Program-made: the position numbers and the translations under genes
The notes under the pieces: model-generated
The model's database searches: none
What the model was told of the DNA's origin: nothing
Seen by the model: only the letters and a program-made list of their open reading frames with translations
Assembly (NCBI GenBank): GCA_018894105.1
Contig: CM032123.1
Span: 124,001 to 188,000, forward strand
Direction of reading: 5' to 3'
Source: Jacaranda mimosifolia
Taxonomy: Eukaryota > Streptophyta > Magnoliopsida > Lamiales > Bignoniaceae
Length of the DNA stretch: 64,000 bases
Shown: positions 1 to 13,311 of the stretch, one piece after another
Position numbering within the stretch: the first letter of the stretch is position 1
Layout of the letters: the number at the start of each line of letters is the position of its first letter

Positions 1-768
1 TATATATATATATATATATTTTAGACATGTTTACACACACAAACACATGTGAAGTTATTTACATAAAAGAGGTCTTTTGATCAGGAGACATCAAAGCAAT
101 CATAAATCTTTCAAAACTGATTTCCCGCAGCAGGAAAAACTACTGGAATATGCATAAATCATCAGTAAATGAGCATAACCGGTACAATTATATTTCTTTA
201 CATAACTTAAGCCCTGCACAAAGAAGACAACCAATTATCTGAAATTGATCTGCACTTGATCTCAATTGGGCTTTATAAGAAGTGGCTCATGTATAATTCT
301 TTATCGGCCATGGCCCTATAGTCTCATTCAAAGGCAGCCCAACTATGCATGTCATTATTTTCTAAGCGCCTACACTCAAATGACTATTGAGTATATGTTT
401 AAATATTTCCTTCTTCTGAGGATCAAGGGAACAATAATCCTTTTTTTTTTTTTTTTTTTTTTCCTTTCTGCTCCATGAAATTTTCAGTTTGAAGTGGGGG
501 AATGTATGTTTTAGGAGTGGAGTGGGTCACTAGTTTGAGGAGTAAAGCAAAGTTCTTCAAAATTATATAGTCTTACCCTTCAAGTGTGGGCATATGTGCT
601 AGAAATGTAACACCTTCATGTGCTTTCAAGCCAAGCCATATACCCCACCCACAAATCCATTTGCATTTTGCAAACTGAATCCATACTTATATATTAATAC
701 CTCAATGTGTTTCACTTGATTTATGCAAATCAAGTGATCTAGCAGAAACCAACAACATACTTAAAATC
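1..768. other. upstream region of the polygalacturonase gene
   Basis: No gene was recognised here. The stretch opens with a TA dinucleotide run (1-19) and contains a poly-T tract at about 439-461. The last 100 bases look like a core promoter and 5' UTR for the polygalacturonase gene that starts at 769. Confidence 0.5.
688..694 (+). promoter_or_regulatory. TATA box candidate for the polygalacturonase gene
   Basis: TATATAT lies about 75 bp before the ATG at 769 in an otherwise unremarkable AT-rich stretch. The position fits a plant core promoter with a short 5' UTR. This is a motif match only. Confidence 0.35.
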
Positions 769-3615
769 ATGAACAAGTTGCTAAAATTTCTTTGCTTTCT
801 CGTTTTGCTTTTGGTTCCCCTCAGAACTGCAGGCAAAGATTTTGCTGACAGGTTAGAGATTCTTGCGAAGATTGAGGATGACTTGGAAATAGAAGAAGGT
901 GACAATGATGAAGTTGAGCTTTTAGACTGGCCATCTTGGGAAAGTGGGCATTGGAACAAGATTCTTGTCAATGTGGATGCATTTGGTGCAGTTGGAGATG
1001 GGGTATCTGATGATACTCAGGTGAAAATGTTGTAGCAGTCTTTCACAAATGTCACATTAGTTTCCAAACAATGGGATAAAGAAATGTTGCTAATTATATA
1101 AATCTCAGGCCTTTGTCAATGCATGGAAACAAGCCTGTTCCACACCAAAATCAGTTCTCTTGGTTCCTGAAGGGCGTCGTTATTTAGTGAATGCAACACG
1201 ATTTAGAGGACCTTGTGCTGACAAGTTGGTAATCCAGGTAAATCTTACAGATTTCTTCCCTCGTTTGCATTATATCATCAGCCCTATATCAAGATTTCTT
1301 ACATCTTTTAAGTGTAATTAAGATTTGCATCCAATCCAAGTGACAAATGAATATATGATGTGTGTGCAGATTGAAGGGACTATTGTAGCACCAGATGAGC
1401 CAAAAGATTGGGATCCCAAGAACCCGCGGAATTGGCTTACCTTTTACAATTTAACCAAGACCCTTTTCCAAGGGAAGGGCGTTATTGATGGTTCGGGCCA
1501 CAAATGGTGGGCAGCATCTTGCAAAAAGAACAAGTCCAATGTAAATCTTGCATAAGATCATGCTATCATAATTTAAACAAGAAACTGCTTTGCTTTACTA
1601 ACCAGTTTTTATATTTTCCTCCCTCCCCTCTTCCTCAGCCATGCAGAACAGCACCAACGGTGAGTTTCTTTTCCCTGCTAACTAGACTCATCATGCCAAA
1701 CTCCATGAATCCGAATAAAAATTATATATTCGGAAAATGATGTGTATGCAAAAATTTTAAATGATGCAGGCCTTAACCATAGATTCAAGCTCAGCTGTAA
1801 GAGTGAAAGGCCTCACAATTCAAAACAGCCAACAGATGAACTTTGTCGTTTCCCGTTCTGAGTCAATCCGTGTGTTTAGCGTAAAAGTTTCAGCTCCTGA
1901 GGACAGTCCCAATACTGATGGAATTCATATCACTGAATCAACAAATGTGGTTCTCCAGAATTGCAAAATAGGAACAGGTTTCTCCCTCCTTTTTCATATT
2001 CTCCTTGCGCTTATCTCATTGGTATTCTTCTCAATTAAGACTACCAGTTCAGGAGAGAAGATTCAATCTAGATGCCAATAAGTTCGTAAAGTAGGAAATT
2101 GAGTTATAGAAAGTCCAATTTGCTAGTAATTTTATGATTCTGAGTTCTCACATTGAAGCAGTTTTCGTTGTATCTTTGTTATAACCATTACTAACATGGT
2201 ATCTTGATTATAGGTGATGATTGCATCTCAATTGTCAGTGGTAGCTCTGGTATCAAGATGAAGAATATCTATTGTGGACCGGGCCACGGAATCAGGTGAA
2301 CTTTATTAATTGTTAGTTCCATTTTTCTATGGTAAGATAACTCTTTCCTTGTTTTTCTAGGGGAAAAGAAAGTTTACATACAAAAGAAGCAAGAAAATAG
2401 TTTTCAGATATCACAAGAGTATTGGTTTTTTCTTTAAACATATGCAACTCGTGTTTCCACTTTTTACCAACAAGAAATGAAAAGGTTATATAGCAGACAG
2501 GTCCAGTTAATCTTAAAACGTTCCGAAGATACCACAAATACAAGTTCCTTTACTTCATTATTTGCATTGCTCATTAAAGCATAGGTAGCCTCGGAAAGGA
2601 CAACTCCAACGGCACAGTTGAGAAGGTTGTGCTGGATAACGCATTCCTTCGAGGTACAACGAATGGCCTTAGAATCAAGACGTGGCAGGTAAAAACCTTT
2701 CTTGTCCTTAATTACACAAGCAAATAGTTAATAAGTTACACTTTGAACACCAATTGGATGCAATCATCCTGCCTTACTGTTGAAGCGACACAAGAATCAA
2801 GATTCAGCAAAAGAGTGAATTTTGTTTCCAGATTTCGGGCAAGAATCCTACCAAAACAAAAGATATGCTAAGTTCGACCCTTTCGGCAGCTTAACCTTGA
2901 ATGTCACTAGTCATAGGTTTAATCTCAGAATCTCAAACTCAGAAGCATGAAATGCCACATTGAACATTCTTCCTAGTGAAGAAGAATTTCAGTAGGCTCA
3001 GTGAAAACGCAACAATAAAAGGGGAAATAACATCAGGGGAATGTTAGTTCATTTGAGAAATGGAAGCGACTTGTGGTTTTGCAGGGAGGATCTGGTTACG
3101 TGCGGGCAGTACGCTATCAAAATGTAAGGATGGACGATGTCTCCAACCCAATTATCATAGACCAATTCTATTGTGATGCACCAACAACTTGTCAAAATCA
3201 GGTATAGCACACAACCAGATTTTAAATGTCTATGTGAATATATGTCCATGTGCATGTGGAAATAATGTTCTTAAGTCTTTCTTTTTTACCTTCAATATCT
3301 TAGACTACAGCTGTGGAAATAAGCCAAATTATGTACCAAAACGTTACGGGAACTTCAAGAAGCCAAAAGGCCATGAAATTTGCATGCAGTGACACTGTCC
3401 CCTGCACTCACATAATTCTCAACAACATCAACTTACGGAGGAGTGATGGCACTGTGGAGACATTCTGCAACTCTGCTGCTGGCTTCCACTATGGTTATAT
3501 TCAACCATCTGCAGAATGTCTATCATCTTCTGACAAGAATAAAATTATCATACAGAAAAAAGAAGCTGACATGGACCAAACTAGCAAAGAACATCTCATC
3601 CACATGGAGCTATGA
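769..3615 (+). CDS. polygalacturonase (glycoside hydrolase family 28), secreted
   Basis: Nine coding exons: 769-1020, 1109-1237, 1370-1540, 1639-1659, 1770-1977, 2214-2295, 2580-2688, 3085-3201 and 3304-3615. They join in frame to 466 residues. The N-terminus is a hydrophobic signal peptide, followed by an acidic stretch (about residues 25-55) and then the family entry VNVDAFGAVGDGVSDDT. All four GH28 catalytic motifs are present: NTD near 239-241, GTGDDC near 259-264, GHG near 284-286 and RIK near 319-321. The enzyme should hydrolyse homogalacturonan in the cell wall by the inverting mechanism, with the aspartates of NTD and DD as catalytic acids. Overall sequence resembles the ADPG/QRT2 abscission and dehiscence clade, but a role in cell separation is inference. 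Exon 4 is only 21 nt and encodes PCRTAPT. Confidence 0.9.
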
Positions 3616-4425
3616 GCCAACCTCCTTATATAAGGTTAATGATGCGTTAGTAGTAGAGTATCAGTATGGTGGTATTGCTTGAAGCCTATTTGGATTTTTA
3701 GATACCATATCAAAAATTGAAAATACCATCAAGTTATTTAAGAAGAGTTCCCATACTGAAGAAGAATACGCCATTCAATTTCCATAGGAATAGACGGTCA
3801 ATACATAATTTGAACATCATCAAAGAATTTTATGTAATATTTTTCTATGTATACAAAGGTTGCAATAGAATGAAATTATTTTGATTGCAATAAATTTCTA
3901 TTTCCATCCACAAATTTAACAGTTTCCGATTGCTGAGGATGAGGCCCTGTAACTGGAAAAGAGAAATTCGTTTCATTTATGTTGTGTTTGGATTAGGATT
4001 TTAGGGAGGGAAAGGAAAAGAATAAATTTCTTTCCCGGTGCTGCTCTCCAAACATAAAATGAGCAAAATGTATTCTTGCTGCTTTCCCAGGCATGTCATT
4101 TTACCCAACTGGTAATACAACTTGAAATGTGAAAATCCATCAGACTTCATATTCAGTAAGTAATTGAACACACTTAATAAAGGAATTATATGAACGCCAT
4201 TTATGCTTCGTACAAAAGACAAGCAATTGAGCAACTCCTCACCATCAAGAAAACTTACTACCTGAATTTTATTCTTTCAATCAGAAGAAATTTCAAAAGA
4301 CACAAGAAAGGAATGAGAATAATTCTAAGATATGCCAGTAATGCTATAAAGGGGATGGTACAAATCTTTTACAGAAAAGGATGCTTCCCTTGTCTCATTT
4401 CTATATTTTCTGTGTAACACCAACC
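3616..4425. other. convergent intergenic region (two 3' UTRs)
   Basis: The polygalacturonase (+) and the RING/DUF1232 gene (-) end toward each other here. The sequence is AT-rich with no coding signal. It should carry both 3' UTRs and polyadenylation sites. Confidence 0.5.
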
Positions 4426-7339
4426 TCAACGTTGAGAACCTCCATGGCGAGAAAGAAGAACAGCTCGATAAAGGGCAGCAACATGCAGGAAGCATATGAT
4501 TACGATGATCAGATCATCCAGCAAACCAATTATACCTAGAAGCCCTGTGCAAAGGAAATGTGGCAATAGTTAAACTAAAAGAGCCACGCACACCAAGCAA
4601 TTATAAAACAAATAGCCTATTAGACTGGTACCTTCAGGTATGATATCCACAGGGCTAATGACATATATAGCAGTAACAATCATCTGTGAACAAGGAATAT
4701 AGGAAATTAGAACTCCATGCAAAAGCAAGTGTGCACCAAACAACATAAGAGGAAAGAGTGTAATATAATTCCAAAAGCAGCCATACAAGAGAACCCCTGG
4801 ACATCTACAGCTGACATCAGGTTAATTGAATAACTTCAGTATAGTTTATAAGTAGAAAATAAAAGATTTCCAATTTATCTGAAATTTTAGTTGAGATGGA
4901 TTACCACTAGAGGTAGTATTGAAATCTGCCACCCCCAGAAAGAGATAATAGCTAGAAAGAAGGCCGTCTCACTTTCTCTTGGTATTTCGAAAACCGCTCT
5001 CAATTTTATTTTGAAAAACAAGAAGCATGCTTCATTCTAATGGATTTTATTTGTTTGATTAATTAACACAAAATGGGCACATGAATGACAATTTTGAAAC
5101 CATCTTCTTCAATAAGCAGATGATCGCCCCCCATTTGGAAGTTTAGGATATGACTATGTAGGAGACATTTGGGTGTGAAGGGTGGGCGTGGTTGATGTTG
5201 TCAAGGCAGGGTTTCTAGCACATATGCCAAGTGGTCTTCATGAAGTCATCTTCTTCCACAAGCAAATATGCATCTCCTGTTTCACAATTAGAGTTAGAAC
5301 TCCAACATTTATGTTCCTGGAGTACATCTTAGCACTCAGCAGTTCTGTATCCATTTTTGCAATAGAATAGTTAAATGTTTTCACAAGGCCCAAATTGACA
5401 ACATTGTGGCATTGCTCTAATGCATGCATAAACACCCATCATACCAAGCACTAACCCCACTAGTGGTGTACTTGGTCATATCATTTTTGCCTAGAGATAT
5501 CTTACTCCATAGCATAGGAATAGTATCAACATCAACTTGAAGTGATGATAAGTTAATAGATGTTAAGTACCAAATAAATATTGTCTAAAATGAAGAACAT
5601 GACATTAAGTGCCACCATTACTAAATACAAGGGAATGACAACTTAACTGCCAAATATACACGTGCCCTGATAACAAGTGGAAGTGACCTTTGTGGATCCA
5701 TCATATCTCGTACCAATCCTTTGAGAAGAAAGGGAAGATCTTGCAATCTCTGCCCAAAAGAAGGATCTTGTGTCATCAATCATTTCAGAATGAAAAAATC
5801 TCACAAATTTCTAAGACAGACCAGGCATAGGGGCAATCATGCAAGCACAAAGAGGTACATCGGAGATATACCATACATATCTTGTGGCACTTTCAAAGAA
5901 GGCCACATGAATATTTCATATAGACATCAGCAAGCATGAGATATGCAACCTCAGGAATCACAATGAGTGCATCATTTACACAAGAATAAAGAAAATTTTA
6001 TCCCAGACATTACCATAGTAACATAATTTGGAGGATGATTGTGAAACATAAAGACAATCACAATAAGAGCACTGAACCCAAAAAATAAAGTAAACCCAAA
6101 CTACAATGTGATACCAGCAATGCAAAAGATAATAACTAACACTCAACAGCTCAACCATCATTACTTTTAAGGACCACTGACAAGGTATTAAACTCAGTTA
6201 CCTGGAAGAGACCATTTGAACGTTCTCCATAGAGACGGTTATATCTCTCTATCCTCTGCAAAATCTCCGCAACATCAGCCCTATGGCGCCGCCTTGATGA
6301 AGCCTCGCTAGGAACCAACAAAGTGATTTCACGTCGACATAAGGGACATTTACATGGGTGAAGAGCAGCTCCATAATCCCAAACTTGTAATATGCAACTG
6401 CCTGAAATGAAGCAGGTACTATTCAAGATAACTGTAACAGGATGTATAAAATATCAATGTAGGTATCCTACTTCAGATGAATTTATGCACATGACTTACA
6501 TCAAACTGTGACTAGGCTTCACTTGGAAACACAGTATTGTTGCCTCAATGATGGATTCATGTAGAATTATCACAAAGTTTTAAAAAGGAATATATTTCTA
6601 ACTTAGATCCCAGGGCCCTACCTAAACCGTATTAGTTAAAGAAAAGATTTTTAATAATTTATAACATCCTTTTAGACAAGACAGTGAATAGAAATTTGTC
6701 CCTGCAATACGTGGAAACCTTATTGTGTCCAACCACTCAACACTCTGTTATAAAGTGCCTTATATGTTGGATGCACAAGCTATGATATGCCAGAACTAGA
6801 AATCAACTGCATCCTATCATAGCAATTCTGTGGATGACTTTCTTCTTTTCATCAAAAGATAATCCTGCGAGAACCATTTCTCAATCCAGCACAAGTTTGG
6901 AAATGAATCCTATTTCATATGTGAAAAAAATCCTTCCAAATTACACTTCTACTATATTTCAAGTCCTGAAATTTATACTAACTTGAAAAAGGTGACAAAC
7001 TTCCAGCCAATACAATCACAAATACAGTAACGTTGAAAACTAAGGCCAAGAGAGTGGGTGGAAAAACATAAAAATTTCCAATTTTCCATTCATATTCAGA
7101 TAAAACCATAATCAGCAATCCCCCTTTGTATTCTAAGCCAAATTCTCAGAATACAAAATAGTCCCAGATTTTGATTTCATTCACAAAAAACTTGGCATGC
7201 ATAACACTGTACGGCAGGGTGTGTGCGTGTGTAAAAATAAGAACGCACCGCAGAACCAATGGGAGCAATTGGCTTGGCAAGGAAGATGAAAGTTGGTTCG
7301 GCATATTGAACAGACATCATTTTCCGGGGGCCCATCCAT
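4426..7339 (-). CDS. RING finger plus DUF1232 membrane E3 ubiquitin ligase (RNF170-like)
   Basis: Five exons on the minus strand: 7249-7339, 6202-6401, 5648-5749, 4632-4683 and 4426-4544, giving 187 residues with consistent phases. The protein starts almost directly with a C3HC4 RING: C10, C13, C25, H27, C30, C33, C49 and C52, containing CQANCSHWFCG and CKCPLCRR. A linker follows (LLVPSEASSRRRH), then MMDPQRSLPLVIRARVY, then the DUF1232 core ISPVDIIPEG with LLGIIGLLDDLI, which forms two hydrophobic segments, and the tail RHGGSQR. Members of this family are small ER-type membrane E3 ligases; the substrate in plants is unknown to me. The start ATG at 7339 is chosen because it is the first in-frame ATG before the RING and gives MDGPPENDVCSIC. 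The gene is divergently paired with the dienelactone hydrolase gene. Confidence 0.9.
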
Positions 7340-8333
7340 TTTCTTTCAATTCAAAGAGCAAATTAGTTTTGCATCTTTCTAATGCTGTGACTCTGTGCTT
7401 ATGTGCGTGTTTTCCTCTACTTAAATAAGTCTAGTTCAGCTTGGGGGGGACACCAAGCTGTTCGTCGGGCTTCACACAATAACTTAGCATGTAAGAATTG
7501 AGTGGGGGTGTTTTTGTGATTAGAGAGAAATTTGGGCTCTAGACGGTCAATTTGAGGAATCCCGGGGTTCGTTTTCCAGAAATAAATTAATAAATGAAAG
7601 CTATTTTTAACCATCTCAACTGTATTAAAATCGCAAAATATTAGGGATATGAAAGTTTAATCTCCTAAATGAGGTGGGTTAGCTCGATTAGTACGATATA
7701 GTGTGGTCCTCCTCTCTAATGCTGAGAAGCCAGGCTTGCTATTCAATCTTTACGAGTGCCTTAAGGAATACGAAGCTCAAGTTTCTTGATCTCAAAGTGA
7801 AGGCTGAAAGCCACATTATAGCTTGGCATGTACATGTATTTTGCAGAATGTCGGTAGAGAACAGACAGAAAAACCAAGAAAAGATTTGATTGAGGTTATC
7901 TGATTGATCATAGCATAATCAAAATTTATACTTAAAGAAGCTGCGAACTCCAGTTGCCTTTGGGTTTGCAAAAAGGGTGGTGTTTGCAAGTATCAGAAGA
8001 CGTCCCAATACTAGAAGTCATCAGTAATAGAGATTCCTGACAGAAAAATTCCCTGAAGCTAAATAATGCAAATCTTAGAGATAAAGCCCTCTTTAGATTC
8101 TCCAATTGCATGGCTCGAGTGGGGTCAACTCATGCACTCGTTCAGGTCCCACGCTTAAACCAATCCTTTTTTCACGATGGGACCAATCAAAACAGCAATC
8201 TTTGTCTTCTTGACTCCGAATTGAGGCCTAAATCCTTCAGCGACCAGATATTTTCATATGGATATTTGTCGTGCTTTTTAGTCTGCCTCTTTCTTGCTGT
8301 TTGCTTCAGATTGTATATCCACACTAGACTGAA
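7340..8333. promoter_or_regulatory. shared divergent promoter region between the RING and DLH genes
   Basis: The start codons of the minus-strand RING gene (7339) and plus-strand dienelactone hydrolase gene (8334) are about 1 kb apart and point away from each other, so this interval must hold both promoters and 5' UTRs. Short open frames within it have no recognisable product. Shared regulation is inference from geometry. Confidence 0.5.
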
Positions 8334-9949
8334 ATGGGATTGGGTTCAGCCCCTGTTTTCTCAGCTCCAACAATTTATAAGCTGCAGCAGAAACACCTGC
8401 AACTACCATCCAGAGCTCGGCTTCAGTTCCCTGTAAGTTTTTGATTTCCAGTCTGAAAATCAGAAGCTCAGGTGGGTTCATGTATTGGCTTTAGAGTTGA
8501 TTTGGGTTAACAAAGTTTTTTTTACTCAAGATTTAAGTTATACCTCTTTCCAGTGTCAAAAAAACCGGGAAAAAAAAAAAAAAAAAGGTTACTCCTGTGT
8601 CCCATAAACAATACTCCGTCTACATAACAAGATACAGTTCTTGTCAAGTTAATCTCACTTTGTCATTTGAACTAATCCTGCATATAATAAAAAGATAGGA
8701 GATTTTACTAAATTGGAGCTGTTCCGTATCGGCATACTATGAATGATGTACATGTGGAATAAGACATTTGGATGACTGCTAAGCACGACAATTCTGTGAA
8801 ATTAAATGGGAAACTGCTAACTCTAAACTTCAGTTGTTGTGCAGAAAGGGACTGTGGATACGAGGAATAAGCAAAAGCAGTCGTTTGCAGTGCGTAAAGG
8901 CAACAGTTTCAGAGTATGTTGCAGCCAAGTGAAAGTGGAAAACAGCATAGGCGACGAAGCCTGTGAATTAGTGAATGGGACAGAGCTAACCATTGGAGAC
9001 GAAGCAGAAGGCATCAGGGCTTATCTTTTCAAGGCAGTGAAGAACAACAATGCAACTGGCATATTGCTCTTGTCCGATATTTTTGGTTTTGAAGACGACC
9101 CCACCAGAGATTTTGCCTATCGCGTTGCCTGCAATGGTTACAAGTATGCTTATATCTTAATCACAAAGTTTTTGGTAATGCAGATGCAGTTAAAATCTGA
9201 ATCAATGTGGGCTGACCCCAACCCAAAATTTATAGAGTAGAGCAAGAAGATGTGGAACTTTCTTATGTTTCTCCTTAATTTTAACTCTCATATGCTAGGA
9301 CTGCTATTATCATAGACAATGACATTTTAATTTTTATAGCTTTATGCAATGCCCTTATGGTAAAACTGAGCCCGACCCCTTGCATTTTATGAATTTTCTG
9401 GTTCCTGTTGCATGGCAATGCAGTGTTCTAGTTCCTGATTTATTTGATGGTGATTCGTGGACAAAAGACAGGCCTAATGCTTCGCTTGAAGAGTGGATCA
9501 CTAAGCATAAGCCAGAACGCATAGCAAAAACTATTTTTGCATCAGCAAAATGGATGATAAATGAATTTGCAGCTGTAGGAATCTCCAAGAAGCTAGGAAT
9601 CATTGGTTTTTGTTATGGAGGTGGCCGAGTCGTAGACATTCTAGCACAAGATCAGGGTGCCCATTTTGGCTCTGGGATCTCCTTCTACGGCACAAGGATC
9701 GACTCTTCTGTTGCTAGCAAGATAGAGGTACCTTTGCTACTGATCACAGGTGAGAATGATGCACTTTGCCCGATCAGTATTTTGGAAGATATTACAAAGA
9801 GGAATGAGGAATCAAAGATGGTTGTTTTCCGGGGAAGGGGACATGGTTTTGTTCATAGGCCCCAGACTCCAGAAGACGATGCAGATGCAGAGGAAGCTTT
9901 TGTTATAATGAGAAATTGGCTCCACAACGGGTTGCTTGTAAAAAGTTGA
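8334..9949 (+). CDS. dienelactone hydrolase family protein, plastid-targeted (carboxymethylenebutenolidase homologue)
   Basis: Three exons, 8334-8432, 8845-9143 and 9424-9949, join to 307 residues. The first 60 or so residues are rich in Ser, Gln, Arg and Lys with almost no acidic residues, as in a chloroplast transit peptide. The rest is an alpha/beta hydrolase of the DLH family, with the nucleophile elbow GFCYGG (Cys about 196), GEND (Asp about 245) and GRGHGF (His about 273) forming the Cys-Asp-His triad. The family hydrolyses dienelactones and related esters; the physiological substrate of plant members is not established. The ATG at 8334 was chosen because exon 1 ends in a good donor (GTAAGT) in phase with exon 2. 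The open frame 8110-8436 overlaps exon 1 in another frame and is not used. Intron 1 has a poly-A run near 8572-8586. Confidence 0.88.
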
Positions 9950-10417
9950 GGTGGTTTTGTTGCATCATATTCCAATTAATAAAATGATAATTCTGGTCCT
10001 TGTGAGTTAAATGCTGACTGAAATGTGCGGGCTCTTCCCCCGCAGCACAAGGGATTTTTAGAAACTTGTATCATAATATATGCCAACTTATGAGAGCTTG
10101 TGCAATCCTATAATTATACAGAATCGAAAATGCACGCATATAAGATAAAATGGTTACCAACTTGAGCATGCAAACACATTCTAAACGCCTTGTCTTGTCA
10201 GCACAATAACCATTGAAAAGTTGAATAACATTTCAAATAAAAGAACCTCCTTACTCTAATCAAAGGCATATGAAAGATTGACATTCAGCCAGCAAAACTT
10301 AGATGTTTATGGTAAATAAAATTTGCTCTCAATAGAACCTCTTGTGTCGGGTTTAACCGACCCAAGGCAAATGAAAGAAACAAAATCAGGCCTAAGAATG
10401 TAAAAGTGCTCGTTCCT
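9950..10417. other. convergent intergenic region (3' UTRs of DLH and eL6)
   Basis: The two genes run toward each other. An AATAAAA-type polyadenylation signal lies about 30 bp after the DLH stop, near 9978. No other feature was seen. Confidence 0.5.
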
Positions 10418-12325
<1,908 letters not shown>

Positions 12326-13311
12326 TTCAGTAGCTCTCCTTGTGTTCCGTGAGTTTCTACGTCAGAGAGCAGACGATGCAGAGGCTAAACCCTAGGAATA
12401 TACATATCAAAGCACAAAACCTAACTAAGCCCAAAACTCTAACAGGCTGAAGCCCCATTTTCACTGGACCAAGAACTCGGGCTAATACGAAACACCTGGG
12501 TTGGAGAGCTCAAAACGGGACCATATCAAAGCCCATAAATTTTGTCCAGAAAGCCGAGTTTTTGGGCCCAATAGTTTAGCTTATCTGATGAAGCAGTGAC
12601 ACCGTTACGTGCTTTCCTTGATAGGCTAAACTCAAACGAGGCAACTAAAAATGATTACCCATAATCAGATTGCAGCCTATACTTGAACTCGTTGTGATGT
12701 AACTCGCAGTGATTCTAGCGCTACACCATTTTGCCAATGTACTTGCTTAATTCACTCTTTCTACCGCTGACAATTTAGTAGATTTTTGTAAACAGAAGAG
12801 CATTCTCAAACTGTTCAACACACACCAATTTATGGACACCTGATACTTCTATAATACAGTGAAATTTTATTTCTTTGCAAGACTAAAATTTGACATTTGA
12901 AGGGAAACAGCATCCATTTCAGTGATGGTGAAAAAAACCACAATCGCAAATTCTCAGTATCAGATGCAAGATCTTTTCTGATATGCCAATTCATTAACCA
13001 TGTAGATCTCAAATTAGATGAGATACCAAGTTCATACTTATAAACTTCATTGGATGCTGGAAGAACATGCCGCTCTTACCAATTGCTTCTGAAAAAAAGT
13101 TATTATTATGTGCTATCTTTCCTATTTAACTCCACTAGGATTAGAGATACAAAATGGAGAGTGAGATAACATACATAAAATTATGTCATACATCACTGTT
13201 AGTGAATAAAAAAGTTCAAATGATTCCTGGCAATACATCTCTGAAAGAACAACCAATGAAAACGGAAATGGAAGTCCCAAGTTATGGAAAACCTGCCCAC
13301 TGATGATAACT
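12326..13311. other. eL6 promoter and MIC10 3' flank
   Basis: This interval lies upstream of eL6 (-) and downstream of the MIC10 stop (-). The first 250 bp after the eL6 start carry promoter motifs (see separate entry). The rest, 12600-13311, is AT-rich and probably includes the MIC10 3' UTR. No gene was recognised. Confidence 0.5.
12387..12570 (-). promoter_or_regulatory. telo-box and site II elements of the eL6 promoter
   Basis: A telo-box AAACCCTA sits at 12387-12394, about 65 bp upstream of the eL6 ATG. Site II motifs (TGGGCY) are at 12428-12433, 12530-12535 and 12563-12570, the last being the palindrome TGGGCCCA. This combination is well known in plant ribosomal protein genes and is bound by TCP-class factors and telo-box proteins. 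Assignment is by motif and position. Confidence 0.6.

Noticed and set aside
8110..8436. 108-codon open frame overlapping DLH exon 1
   Set aside because: Its translation has no recognisable domain, it runs across the good donor site at 8433, and exon 1 of the DLH gene in another frame gives a proper transit peptide.
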